A DNA stretch of 42,309 nt, from the NCBI GenBank assembly GCA_943332615.1, contig CALQQB010000039.1:1-42309 (forward strand), in the 5' to 3' direction. Source of the stretch: Phenylobacterium deserti (GTDB lineage Bacteria; Pseudomonadota; Alphaproteobacteria; Caulobacterales; Caulobacteraceae). Shown one piece after another: positions 8,303-16,691 of this stretch; the stretch's first letter is position 1; each line of letters starts with the position of its first letter. A program made the translations under genes and the position numbers. The notes below the pieces were generated by a model. That model was not told the DNA's origin and did not search any database. It saw only the letters and a program-made list of their open reading frames with translations.

Positions 8303-8935
8303 TTACTTCCGGTTCGCGAAATCCAGGAAGCGCTGGCGCAGCGTGGGGTCGGTCTTGAAGACGCCCGTGAACTGCGTGGTGATGGTGGTGACGTGGCGGT
8401 GGTGGACGCCGCGGGTGGTCATGCACTGGTGGGCGGCGTCGATCAGCACGGCGACGCCGGCGGGGCGCAGGCTGTCGGTGATGGCGTCGCAGATCTGCTG
8501 GGTCATGGTCTCCTGGGTCTGGAGCCGGCGGGCGAAGATCTCGACCACCTTGGCCAGCTTGGAGATGCCCACCACGCGGTTCGTCGGCATGTAGGCCACG
8601 AAGGCCTTGCCCAGGAACGGCGCCATGTGGTGCTCGCAGTGGCTCTCGACCTCGATCTCGCGGAGCATGACGATGTCGTCGTAGCCCTGGACGTCCTCGA
8701 AGGTGCGCGACAGCTCCTTGGCCGGGTCGAGGTTGTAGCCCTCGAACCATTCGGCGTAGGCGTCGACGACGCGTCTGGGGGTGTCGATCACGCCTTCGCG
8801 GCGGGGATCGTCGCCGGCCCAGGCGATCAGGGTGCGCACAGCCTCCATCGCTTCCTCGCGGGAGGGGCGTTTCACGGCTTCAAGATCAAGATCGGAGGCG
8901 GAACCGACCAGGGTTCGGTCGCGGATGGCGTCCAT
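8303..8935 (-). CDS. folE: GTP cyclohydrolase I
   Basis: Makes dihydroneopterin triphosphate from GTP, the entry step to folate. The zinc site Cys-His pattern is in EVESHCEHHMAPF, and the conserved blocks AYMPTNRVVGISKLAKVVE and RLQTQETMTQQI follow. At 210 residues it is of normal length. It is first in a probable folE-hisI-lysE operon and is divergent from cysS, with about 160 bases between them that should hold both promoters. Confidence 0.96.
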   Translation of the reverse strand: MDAIRDRTLVGSASDLDLEAVKRPSREEAMEAVRTLIAWAGDDPRREGVIDTPRRVVDAYAEWFEGYNLDPAKELSRTFEDVQGYDDIVMLREIEVESHCEHHMAPFLGKAFVAYMPTNRVVGISKLAKVVEIFARRLQTQETMTQQICDAITDSLRPAGVAVLIDAAHQCMTTRGVHHRHVTTITTQFTGVFKTDPTLRQRFLDFANRK

Positions 8936-9099
8936 GTTTCGGAGCGTTTCTTTCCAGGCTGAGTTGCGCCGGGACGAAGGTCCCGGAAATCACGCGTGCC
9001 ACCCTTCACTTCGGACGTTCGGCTTGGTTGGCCTCAAGTCCGGACGATCTGTATATGGGTCGAAGGCCGCCTCCGGCAACCGTATCGCAGCGTAAACCG

Positions 9100-10536
9100 A
9101 TGACCCTGAACCTCTACGACACCATGAGCCGCGCCAAACGGCCCTTTGCGCCGAAGGATCCCGGACGGGTGACGCTCTATGTCTGCGGGCCCACGGTCTA
9201 CAATTACGCGCATATCGGGAATTTCCGACCGGTGGTGGTGTTCGACCTGCTGTTCCGGGTGCTGCGCGACCTCTATGGCGCGGATGCGGTGCTCTACGCG
9301 GCGAACGTCACGGACGTGGACGACAAGATCAACCGCAAGGCCGCGGAAGAGGGCGTGCCGATCGCCACGATCTCGGGCCGCTACCTGGACGCCTACAACG
9401 CCGACGCCGCGGCGCTGGGGGCGCTGCCGCCGACGTTCCAGCCGCGGGTCACCGAGACCATGGACGCCATCGTGAAGATGATCGGTGATCTGGTGGGGCA
9501 GAACGCCGCCTATCCCGCCGAGGGCCATGTGCTGTTCGACACCCAGGCGTTCGCCGACTACGGCAAGCTGTCGGGCCGGCCGATGGACGAGATGATCGCC
9601 GGGGCGCGGGTGGAGGTTGCGCCGTACAAGCGCCACCCGGCCGACTTCGTGCTGTGGAAGCCGTCCAAGCCCGGCGAGCCGGTGTGGGAGAGCCCCTGGG
9701 GGCCGGGCCGGCCGGGCTGGCACATCGAGTGCACGGCGATGATCGAAGCCGTGCTGGGCCTGCCGATCGACATCCATGGCGGGGGCATCGACCTGGTGTT
9801 CCCGCACCATGAGAACGAGCTGGCCCAGGGAGTCTGCGCCGGCCACGGCCGCGACTATGCCCATGTCTGGATGCATAACGGCTTCCTGAACATGAGCGAT
9901 GAGAAGATGTCCAAGAGCGTCGGCAACGTGGCCCTGGCGCACGACCTGCTGGGCGAATATCCGGGCGAGGCGATCCGCTGGGCGCTGCTGGCTGGGCACT
10001 ATCGCCAGCCGCTGGAGTGGACAGGCGAGCTGATCGGCCAGGCCAAGAGCGCGCTGGACCGGCTGTACCGGGCGCTGGACGATTCCGGGCGGTTCCTGGC
10101 CGGGGCGCCGACCTCGGCGCGGGCCAGCGGCGGCGAGCATCGCGGCGGAGTCATGGCCTATGACGCGGTGCAGGCGGCGCTGCAGGACGACCTCAACACC
10201 CCGCTGGCGTTCGCGGGCCTGTTCCAGCTGTCGGACCACCTGCGCTCGGCGATCATGGGCAAGGACGTGGCGGGGGTGGAGCGATGCCGCGCGCTGCTGC
10301 TGGAGGCGGCGCAGCTGATGGGCTTCCTCACCGCCGATCCCGGCGCCTGGTTCCAGGGCGGGGCGGACGACGACCTGAAGGCCAAGGTCGAGGCGCTGAT
10401 CGCCGAGCGGCTGACGGCGCGCGCAGAGAAGAACTGGCCCGAGGCGGACCGCATCCGCGACGCGCTTGTGGCGTTGAATGTCGAGGTGATGGACGGGCCG
10501 ACCGGGGCCACCTGGCGGATCAAGGAGCAGGCGTGA
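9100..10536 (+). CDS. cysS: Cysteinyl-tRNA synthetase
   Basis: Charges tRNA-Cys; class I synthetase of 478 residues. Seen: the zinc-binding CGPTVYNYAHIGNFRP with the HIGH-like signature HIGN, the second zinc motif in WHIECTAM and HHENELAQ, and EKMSKSVGN as the KMSKS loop. The ATG at 9100 (MTLNLYDT) gives the usual N-terminus; the frame is open back to 9028, which adds an implausible basic extension. It overlaps the next gene by one base (TGATG). Confidence 0.96.
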   Translation: MTLNLYDTMSRAKRPFAPKDPGRVTLYVCGPTVYNYAHIGNFRPVVVFDLLFRVLRDLYGADAVLYAANVTDVDDKINRKAAEEGVPIATISGRYLDAYNADAAALGALPPTFQPRVTETMDAIVKMIGDLVGQNAAYPAEGHVLFDTQAFADYGKLSGRPMDEMIAGARVEVAPYKRHPADFVLWKPSKPGEPVWESPWGPGRPGWHIECTAMIEAVLGLPIDIHGGGIDLVFPHHENELAQGVCAGHGRDYAHVWMHNGFLNMSDEKMSKSVGNVALAHDLLGEYPGEAIRWALLAGHYRQPLEWTGELIGQAKSALDRLYRALDDSGRFLAGAPTSARASGGEHRGGVMAYDAVQAALQDDLNTPLAFAGLFQLSDHLRSAIMGKDVAGVERCRALLLEAAQLMGFLTADPGAWFQGGADDDLKAKVEALIAERLTARAEKNWPEADRIRDALVALNVEVMDGPTGATWRIKEQA

Positions 10537-11102
10537 TGTCGTTCAAACCGGGACCTGACCTGTTGGCCGGTCCGTTCGCCCGCACGTCGCTGGGGCCCAA
10601 GACCTCGGCCGTGGAGCTGGAGCTCAAGCTGCCGTCACCCAAGCCGCCCGGCGGCCTGCGGGTGGAGGACCGGATCGGCGTCCAGGCGCCGGCGGAGGTG
10701 ATCTGGGAGATCGTCCACGACCTGTCCGCCTGGGCCGAGTGGAACCCGACCTACACGGCCGCCGCAGGCGAGATCCGCATCGGGGAGATCCTGGTGCTGA
10801 CCCTGGCGCTGCCCGGCCAGCCGGCGCAGGAAATCCGGCCCAGGGTGCTGGAGTGGGTGCCGAACGAGCAACTGCACTGGCAGCTCAGCCTGATGGGCGG
10901 GCTGATCCGGACGATGCGCTACATCGAGATCGAACCGGTGGGCCCGGCGAACTGCGTCGTGGATAACGGCGAGCTGTTCGGCGGCCTGATGGGCCCGTCC
11001 CTTGGCCGGCGCATGGGCCGCACGGTGCGGCGCGGCTTCCAGGCCATGAACGAGGCGCTGAAGGCCCGCGCCGAAGCCGTGTGGGCGCAGCGCCAGGCGT
11101 AG
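10536..11102 (+). CDS. SRPBCC-fold protein (polyketide cyclase/dehydrase-like lipid-binding fold)
   Basis: A 188-residue protein whose central part (about residues 45-185) reads like the START/SRPBCC fold: IGVQAPAEVIWEIVHDLSAW, WNPTYTAAAGEI, and a C-terminal long helix ending in FQAMNEALKARAEAVW. Such proteins bind hydrophobic ligands in a deep cavity; some are cyclases or stress proteins, many have no known role. Its ATG overlaps the cysS stop (TGATG), so the two are co-translated. No link with cysteine charging is evident. Confidence 0.75.
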   Translation: MSFKPGPDLLAGPFARTSLGPKTSAVELELKLPSPKPPGGLRVEDRIGVQAPAEVIWEIVHDLSAWAEWNPTYTAAAGEIRIGEILVLTLALPGQPAQEIRPRVLEWVPNEQLHWQLSLMGGLIRTMRYIEIEPVGPANCVVDNGELFGGLMGPSLGRRMGRTVRRGFQAMNEALKARAEAVWAQRQA

Positions 11103-11181
11103 ATCGGGTAGCGCGACGCTTGGCGGGCCGGGCGCGGGTCGCCATGGTGCCCGCCGGTTACAGCAGTGCGGAGCGGGAACG

Positions 11182-13413
11182 ATGGCGGCGAGGATCGGGC
11201 GCACAGTGGCGGACTCCACCCCGGAATGGCCGGCCCCGCCGAAGCCGCCCGCCGGGGCGCCGAACATCCTGGTTGTGCTGTTCGACGATGTGGGGTTCTC
11301 GGATTTCGGCTGCTACGGCTCGCCAATCCGCACGCCGACCATCGATGCGATCGCAGCGCGAGGGCTGCGCTACGCCGGATTTCACACCACGGCCATGTGC
11401 TCGACCACGCGGGCGGCGCTGCTGACCGGACGCAACCATCATTCCGTTGGCGTGGGCTGCCTGGCCAATTTCGACTCAGGCTTTCCGGGCTATCGCGGCA
11501 AGATCGACAAGGCGGCCGGCACGTTGCCGGAGATGCTGCGCCCGCACGGCTATCGGACCTATATGCTGGGCAAGTGGCACGTCACGCCGCTGACCGAGAC
11601 CGGGCCATCGGGGCCGTTCGACGGATGGCCGCTGGGGCGCGGCTTCGACCGGTTCTACGGCTTCATGGACGCCGAGACCGACCAGTACGCGCCGGAACTG
11701 GTGCGCGACAATACGCCGATCACGCCGCCCGGAACCCACGCGGACGGCTATCACCTGACCGCTGACCTGGTGGACCAGGCGATCCGCTACATCGCCGACC
11801 ACACGGCCGATGCGCCGCAGACGCCGTGGCTCACCTGGCTGGCGCTGGGGGCCTGTCATGCGCCGCACCAGGCGCCGGACGATCTGATCCGCAGCTATGA
11901 CGCCGTCTTCGAGACGGGCTGGGACGTGGAGCGTGAACGCCGGCTGGCGCGGCAGAAGGCCCTGGGAATCGTCCCGTCCGAAACCCGGCTGCCGGAGCGC
12001 AACGACGGGGTGCGGGCCTGGGACAGCTATCCGGCCACTGAGCGGGCGCTGTTCACCCGCCTGCAGAGCGCGTTCGCCGCGATGCTGGATCACGCCGACC
12101 AGCACCTGGCGCGGCTGGTGGGGTTCCTGGAGGACGCGGGCCTGCGCGACGACACCCTGATCATCGTCATGTCCGACAACGGGGCGAGCCAGGAGGGTGG
12201 ACCGCAGGGGTTCGTCAACGCCATGGGGCCCTTCAACTTCCGCGCCGAACCGATGGCGGAAAAGATCGCCCGCATCGACGACATCGGCGGGCCGGACACG
12301 CATTCCAACTTCCCGCAGGGCTGGGCGATGGCGTCGAATACGCCGCTGCGGCGCTACAAGCAGAACACCCATGGCGGCGGCATCCGCGACCCGCTGGTGA
12401 TCTCGTGGCCGAACGGGCTGGCGGCGCGCGGCGAGGTGCGTCCGCACTTCGCCCACGCCAGCGACCTGGTTCCGACCCTGCTGGAGGTGCTGGGAATCCA
12501 GCCGCCCGAGCAGGTGGCCGGCGTGAGCCAGATGCCGCTCGAGGGCGAGAGCTTCGCCGCCAGCCTGACCGACCCGGCAGCGCCGGCGCGGGCGTCGTCG
12601 CAGTACTTCGAGATGTTCGGCCACCGGGGGCTCTGGAAGGACGGCTGGAAGGCGGTGTCGTTCCACCCGCCGGGCACGCCGTTCGACGACGACCGGTGGG
12701 AGTTGTTCCACCTGGACCGCGACTTCTCCGAGACCGATGACCTGGCGGCGCGGGAGCCGGAGCGGCTGGCGGGGCTGGTCGAGGCCTGGTGGGCGGCGGC
12801 CGAAGCGCATCAGGTGTTGCCCCTGGACGACCGGTTTGGCCCGCGCTTCGCTGACAACTCGGCCCGTTTCCACGGCGCTCGGCGGCGGTTCGTGTTCCAC
12901 AAGGGCATGGGCCACCTGCCCACCGATGTGGCGCCAGACGTCCGCGCGCGGACCTACCGCATTGAGGCCGACGTGCGGCTGGAGGGCGGCGATGAGGGCG
13001 TGCTGCTGGCGCACGGCGACGCCACCAGCGGCTACAGTCTCTATCTGCGGGACGGGCGGCTGCATCACACCCTGAATATCGGCGGCGAGAAGACGACGGC
13101 GACGTCCGATCGGCTGGTCCCGGCGAGCGCGACCCGGCTGGGCGTCGTTTCCCGCCGCAGCGAGGCAGGGCCGCGCACCTTCACGCTGACGATCGACGGC
13201 CAGCCGGCCGGCGAGGTGACGGCCACGACCGGCTTCGCCACCCTGATCTCCTGGTCGGGCCTGGACATCGGCCTGGACCGCGGCAGCCCGGTCGCCGATT
13301 ACGCCGCGCCGTTCGCCTTCACCGGCATTCTGCGCAAGGTGATCGTGACCATGGACGACGACCAGACGCTTGACGGGGCCGCCGTCGGTGAGGCCGAGAT
13401 GGCGCGGCAATAG
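11182..13413 (+). CDS. Arylsulfatase-family sulfatase with C-terminal LamG-like domain
   Basis: A 743-residue sulfatase predicted to hydrolyse sulfate esters. The metal site begins with NILVVLFDDVGFSDFGCYG (Asp35-Asp36). The formylglycine signature is CSTTRAALLTGR with Cys73; the third position is Thr, where the commonest form is CxPxR. Further conserved blocks are LGKWH, MSDNGAS and GGGIRDPLVISWP. About residues 570-730 look like an all-beta concanavalin-type domain. No signal peptide is seen, which suggests a cytoplasmic protein or export by a non-classical route. It needs a maturase to form formylglycine; none is in this window. A GGAG motif precedes the start. Confidence 0.9.
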   Translation: MAARIGRTVADSTPEWPAPPKPPAGAPNILVVLFDDVGFSDFGCYGSPIRTPTIDAIAARGLRYAGFHTTAMCSTTRAALLTGRNHHSVGVGCLANFDSGFPGYRGKIDKAAGTLPEMLRPHGYRTYMLGKWHVTPLTETGPSGPFDGWPLGRGFDRFYGFMDAETDQYAPELVRDNTPITPPGTHADGYHLTADLVDQAIRYIADHTADAPQTPWLTWLALGACHAPHQAPDDLIRSYDAVFETGWDVERERRLARQKALGIVPSETRLPERNDGVRAWDSYPATERALFTRLQSAFAAMLDHADQHLARLVGFLEDAGLRDDTLIIVMSDNGASQEGGPQGFVNAMGPFNFRAEPMAEKIARIDDIGGPDTHSNFPQGWAMASNTPLRRYKQNTHGGGIRDPLVISWPNGLAARGEVRPHFAHASDLVPTLLEVLGIQPPEQVAGVSQMPLEGESFAASLTDPAAPARASSQYFEMFGHRGLWKDGWKAVSFHPPGTPFDDDRWELFHLDRDFSETDDLAAREPERLAGLVEAWWAAAEAHQVLPLDDRFGPRFADNSARFHGARRRFVFHKGMGHLPTDVAPDVRARTYRIEADVRLEGGDEGVLLAHGDATSGYSLYLRDGRLHHTLNIGGEKTTATSDRLVPASATRLGVVSRRSEAGPRTFTLTIDGQPAGEVTATTGFATLISWSGLDIGLDRGSPVADYAAPFAFTGILRKVIVTMDDDQTLDGAAVGEAEMARQ

Positions 13414-13430
13414 CGGTCGGGGAGACCTTG

Positions 13431-13754
13431 ATGATCGTCGAGATGCGGACCTACACCTTGGCGCTCGGGGCGACCGGCCGCTACTTCAAGCTCTACGGCG
13501 AGCAGGGCCTGGCGGTTCAGAAGCGAATCCTGGGCCATCTGGTCGGCTACTACGCCGTCGAGGTGGGCGCATTGAACCAGGTGATCCACATGTGGGCCTA
13601 TGACAGCCTGGACGAACGCGCCAGGCGCCGGGCGACGCTGTGGGCCGATCCCGAGTGGCTGGCCTATGTGAAGGAGGTGGGCCCGCTGGTGACCCGCCAG
13701 GAGAACCAGATCCTGACCCCGGCCCCGTTCTTCCAGGTCCCCGATCCGGTTTGA
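13431..13754 (+). CDS. NIPSNAP family protein
   Basis: A 107-residue ferredoxin-like-fold protein with the NIPSNAP pattern: IVEMRTYTLALG at the start, VIHMWAYDSLDERARRR in the middle, and a C-terminal EVGPLVTRQENQIL. Bacterial members are small dimeric alpha-beta barrels with no agreed function, often beside catabolic genes. A TTG directly precedes the ATG; I use the ATG, with GGGGAG upstream. It starts 17 bases after the sulfatase stop, so it is likely co-transcribed. Confidence 0.85.
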   Translation: MIVEMRTYTLALGATGRYFKLYGEQGLAVQKRILGHLVGYYAVEVGALNQVIHMWAYDSLDERARRRATLWADPEWLAYVKEVGPLVTRQENQILTPAPFFQVPDPV

Positions 13755-13785
13755 CTCTGGCAGGCGGACACACGACCTAAGAGGC

Positions 13786-14232
13786 ATGATCGACGACCTC
13801 TATTCGGCAAAGCTCTTGCGGCTGGCGGCGGAGATGCCGCGGGCCGGGCGGCTGGCCGATCCGGACGCCAGCTCGGAGAAGGTCTCCAAGCTGTGCGGCA
13901 GCCGCGTGGTGGTGGACGTGAAGGTCGAGGGCGACCGGGTGGCCGATTTCGCCCAGGACGTGAAGGCCTGCGCCCTGGGCCAAGCCGCGGCCTCGGTGCT
14001 GGGGGCGCATGTGATCGGGGCCAGCCTGGCGGAACTGATCGGCGCCCGCGATGCGTTCAAGGCGATGTTGAAGGCGGATGGGCCGGCGCCTGTGGGACGC
14101 TTCGCCGATCTGGCTTTGCTGGCGCCGGTGAAGGACTATCCGGCGCGGCACACCTCCACGCTGCTGGCCTTTGAGGCGGTGGCGGAGGCGGTGGGGCTGG
14201 CCGCAAGGCGTGGGGCCGTAAAGGGGATCTGA
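13786..14232 (+). CDS. Iron-sulfur cluster scaffold-like protein (IscU/NifU N-domain family) lacking the third cysteine
   Basis: A 148-residue protein with the IscU/NifU fold. Two of the three cluster-ligand cysteines are present: LCGSRVVVDV (Cys37) and VKACALGQAAAS (Cys62). The region that holds His-Cys in IscU reads RHTSTLLAF (His122-Thr123), so the third cysteine is a threonine. This could alter or abolish cluster assembly; NifU-like proteins of this form may act as carriers. Its stop overlaps the ATG of the YciI-like gene. Genes of this type commonly sit next to yidD-thrS in Caulobacter relatives, and here an island separates them. Confidence 0.8.
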   Translation: MIDDLYSAKLLRLAAEMPRAGRLADPDASSEKVSKLCGSRVVVDVKVEGDRVADFAQDVKACALGQAAASVLGAHVIGASLAELIGARDAFKAMLKADGPAPVGRFADLALLAPVKDYPARHTSTLLAFEAVAEAVGLAARRGAVKGI

Positions 14233-14516
14233 TGGCCGACTACATCTTGCTGATGCACGAGGACGCGCCGGGCGGCCTGGACTGGGACCCTTATCTATCG
14301 AAACTGCGTGAGGCAGGGGTGTTCCAGGGCGGCAGCGCCATCGGGGAGGGGGCCTGTTTCCGCAAGGCCGGCGCGGCGCCGGAGCCGACGGCGCATATCG
14401 GCGGGTTCGTCCGGGTGACAGCGGTGGACCTGGAGGCGGCGCGGCGGCTGCTGGCGGGGAATCCGGTGTTCGAGGCCGGTGGGACCGTGGAGATCCGGGA
14501 ACTGCCCAGCGGCTAG
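14232..14516 (+). CDS. YciI-like (YCII-related) small protein
   Basis: A 94-residue ferredoxin-like-fold protein of the YCII family (MADYILLMHEDAPG, then AHIGGFVRVTAVDLEAARRLLAGNPVF). Family members are small dimers; some are dehydrochlorinase-like enzymes, most are of unknown function. The conserved HED segment near the N-terminus is present. It overlaps the scaffold-like gene by one base and is the last core gene before the accessory island. Confidence 0.85.
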   Translation: MADYILLMHEDAPGGLDWDPYLSKLREAGVFQGGSAIGEGACFRKAGAAPEPTAHIGGFVRVTAVDLEAARRLLAGNPVFEAGGTVEIRELPSG

Positions 14517-14545
14517 CCGGCGTCGTCTATGTTCCCTGTTTGTTC

Positions 14546-14574
14546 TTGACATAGCGATCCGCTCGTGAGAGCTT
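14546..14574 (+). promoter_or_regulatory. Candidate promoter for the toxin-immunity pair
   Basis: A consensus -35 hexamer TTGACA lies at 14546-14551, in a locally AT-richer patch. About 17 bases later the sequence GAGCTT is a poor -10 match. It is the only promoter-like signal in the 124-base gap before the toxin gene. Confidence 0.3.
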
Positions 14575-14640
14575 GCTGAAGCTCAGGTCAGTGCGACCGC
14601 TTAATCCCGAGCTCTTGCTGCAGCATGGAGGGGGACACTC

Positions 14641-15540
14641 ATGGCGAACAGGCCAGGAGGACAATCGCGATTTGGTTTCGGCGCCCGTGCGCCACGCATC
14701 GAGCCTACAGGCGGCGTGCCGCCGTCGTTTGTCGATCCCAACCACTTCTCGCCCTTCAAGCGCCCATTCGACGGATTGAATCTTGCTCGACGGGGCACGC
14801 CCAAGACGGCTCGCCAGATAGCTGATTCCTGCCGCGTCCTGCCCGATCCCAGCAGACCGCCTGTGTCGGACGCGCAACTCGAGGCGCAACGTCAAGCTGT
14901 CGATCGCGCGTTCTTCATGGTGGATCGCCCGCTCGCTGGAGCGGCGTATGGACTTGCGACGGTCTTGGGCGCTTCGCCCGGTGGCCGCGATGCGGCGCTT
15001 GCTGCGGGTGGGACGCTGGACGCTGTGATGCAGGGCGCCGCGCCGCGCGGGGCGGCTTTTCGCGCCCGCCCGTCGCCACCACGGGCCATGCCTTTGCGGC
15101 CCCCCCTCGACCTGGGTCCGATAAGATATCGGGAGCTCAGTTCGTCCGGCGACGCTCGCGGGATCAACGCCATTCTCGCTGGGCCTTTGATTCCGACGGG
15201 GAAGAGGGCGCCCCGGGGGCTGAGGCCTCCTGGGCTCCAGCCGGATAAAGCCGGGTTCTGGAATGCAAGGGGGCATCTCGCGGGCGACCAATTTGGCGGG
15301 TCTCACGTCGATCCCCGAAATTTCATGGCCCTGACCCAGACCCCGACCAACTCGCCATGGATGCGAGACTTCGAGAACCTTGTGGCGAGGAGGGTGCGCA
15401 AGGGAGAGGTCATCGACTACTCAGTTACGCCGTTCGGCAGTGAAGGGGCGCCTCCAGAGTGGATCCTTATGACGGCTTCCAACCTGAGTAGAAATCCCAG
15501 TGCGCGTCTCGTGGCCAACCCCGCAAAGGCGCGCCGGTGA
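14641..15540 (+). CDS. Polymorphic-toxin-like DNA/RNA non-specific endonuclease
   Basis: A 299-residue protein with a non-globular Pro/Gly-rich N-terminus, an Ala/Gly-rich helical segment (about 97-135, PLAGAAYGLATVLGAS) of the kind seen in exported effectors, and a C-terminal nuclease domain of the Endonuclea_NS_2 type: ARGHLAGDQFGGSHVDPRN (His212 as likely general base, Asn227 as metal ligand), then LTQTPTNSPWMRDFE. GGAGGGGG stands upstream of the ATG. No PAAR, VgrG, RHS or signal peptide is visible, so the delivery route is unknown. The next gene overlaps its stop and looks like the immunity partner. Toxin role is inferred from domain and pairing. Confidence 0.8.
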   Translation: MANRPGGQSRFGFGARAPRIEPTGGVPPSFVDPNHFSPFKRPFDGLNLARRGTPKTARQIADSCRVLPDPSRPPVSDAQLEAQRQAVDRAFFMVDRPLAGAAYGLATVLGASPGGRDAALAAGGTLDAVMQGAAPRGAAFRARPSPPRAMPLRPPLDLGPIRYRELSSSGDARGINAILAGPLIPTGKRAPRGLRPPGLQPDKAGFWNARGHLAGDQFGGSHVDPRNFMALTQTPTNSPWMRDFENLVARRVRKGEVIDYSVTPFGSEGAPPEWILMTASNLSRNPSARLVANPAKARR

Positions 15541-16193
15541 CGATTGAGCGCCTGATGGCTGTCGTGCCGCCGCCAGCCGCGCCCTCAGAAACTTTTCGGG
15601 GGCCTTGGGAGCCGGTGGAGGCCAAGATCGGACGGGAACTGCCGCCTGACTACAAGGCCTTCGTTCGGCTTTACGGCGGCGGCTACTTCTTCACCGATGC
15701 GGTGATGATCAACGTGGCCGGAGCGGTCAGTCGAGGCGCCCGGCTCGAGGCGCAGGTTCCCATCATCTGCGGCTCGTTCACTGCGGGTGGCGACGACCAG
15801 CTACCGTATCGCCTCTGGCCGGAGCCCGACGGGCTCATTCCGTTCGGAAGCACCATGGACGGCGACTACATCTTCTGGCTTCCGGAAGGCGAGCCGGCCG
15901 CCTGGACAATCGTGGTTTGGGGGCGCGGCCTGGGTACTTTCGAGGCCTTCGATTGCGACATGACGGACTTCCTTGCAGGTCTCGTAACCGGCGAGATCGA
16001 TCCCCCGGAGTTTCCGGGCGAACTGCTGTCCTGCGATCGCCTCTTCGTGCCATTTCCTCCTGTTCCGGATTGGCGTCGCCGGATTGTGTTCGACGATGCG
16101 GCAGCGTCTTCGCAACGCCTGTCTTGGCGCATGGGTCATGCGGGCTCGGGTCCAAGCGGCGTCTCGCGCATTCGGTTACGAGGCCCCAAGTGA
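15537..16193 (+). CDS. SMI1/KNR4 (SUKH) family protein, probable immunity protein with a repeat-derived tail
   Basis: A 218-residue protein with a SUKH-like core: WEPVEAKIGRELPPDYKAFV, LYGGGYFF, and a C-terminal region with DGDYIFWLPEG and FDCDMTDFLAGLVTGEI. SUKH proteins are frequent immunity proteins for nuclease toxins. The GTG start overlaps the toxin stop as GTGA, so the pair is translationally coupled. From about 16133 the DNA is repeat copy A, so the last 20 residues (GHAGSGPSGVSRIRLRGPK) come from the repeat and not from an ancestral gene; the identical peptide is readable from copy B. Only the tail is affected, so function may be retained. Confidence 0.75.
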   Translation: MTIERLMAVVPPPAAPSETFRGPWEPVEAKIGRELPPDYKAFVRLYGGGYFFTDAVMINVAGAVSRGARLEAQVPIICGSFTAGGDDQLPYRLWPEPDGLIPFGSTMDGDYIFWLPEGEPAAWTIVVWGRGLGTFEAFDCDMTDFLAGLVTGEIDPPEFPGELLSCDRLFVPFPPVPDWRRRIVFDDAAASSQRLSWRMGHAGSGPSGVSRIRLRGPK

Positions 16194-16649
16194 CGGTGAT
16201 CCCGACGGCGAGTTTCGTTTCATCGCTCGTTGTGCCATCGGCCTCCCCCCCCAGCCGACACCCTTCGGCGGTGCCCGAAACCACGAGAGCCTGGGCAACG
16301 TGACGCCGGCGCACGCCGACTTCGGCCGGGCCGCCGATATCCTGAGCGGGCCACCATCAAACGCCAGACCATCGAACATCGGCGCTTGCAACACCGCAAA
16401 ATCGCCGCCTAAATACCAACCCCAGATGAGGATAACTCTCCGCTGTTTCTGTTGAAAAAGTCCGGCAGCCGTTCATCTGGACCAAATCTGAGCAATGCCA
16501 TTGCTCTAGAGTGATGCACGAGAGGGATTTATCCCCTCTTGCAGGTGTTGCGCGGTCGAACTGACCCCGCAATCAGTGCTGCCGAGACTTTTTCAACAGA
16601 ATCCGCTAAATCCAGACCCCGCCTGTCTCAAATGATCTGACGACGTACA
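16133..16649 (+). pseudogene. Repeat copy A: 3' remnant of an IS3-type transposase gene, interrupted by a MITE
   Basis: This stretch matches copy B (17672-18020) closely over its whole length apart from the 157-base insertion at 16445-16601. The end of the coding part can be read, across a frameshift, as a degraded IS3-family OrfB tail: HESLGNVTPAHADFGRAADI in one frame, then a Lys/Arg/Gln/His-rich ending that closes with LQHRKIAA and a stop. IS3 transposases of this type end in a similar LNNVTPADVYFGR block. The left boundary at 16133 falls inside the immunity gene. Confidence 0.6.
16445..16601. mobile_element. MITE-like element (about 157 bp) with long terminal inverted repeats and a 6-bp target duplication
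   Basis: TTCTGTTGAAAAAGTC at 16447-16462 is the exact reverse complement of GACTTTTTCAACAGAA at 16586-16601, and the match continues inward (CGGCAGC/GCTGCCG) with one extra base. TCCGCT flanks the element on both sides (16439-16444 and 16602-16607), and copy B shows the uninterrupted sequence CTCCGCTAAATCC at the same place. It is too short to encode a transposase, so it is non-autonomous. Confidence 0.85.
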
Positions 16650-16691
16650 AACCGGCGCCTCTACGGTTAGGGCCGGTCAATGGAGAGATAA

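Noticed and set aside
11476..13410. 644-codon minus-strand frame under the sulfatase
   Set aside because: Its composition (Arg, His, Gln and Gly rich) is that of an antisense frame in GC-rich DNA; the plus-strand sulfatase is certain.
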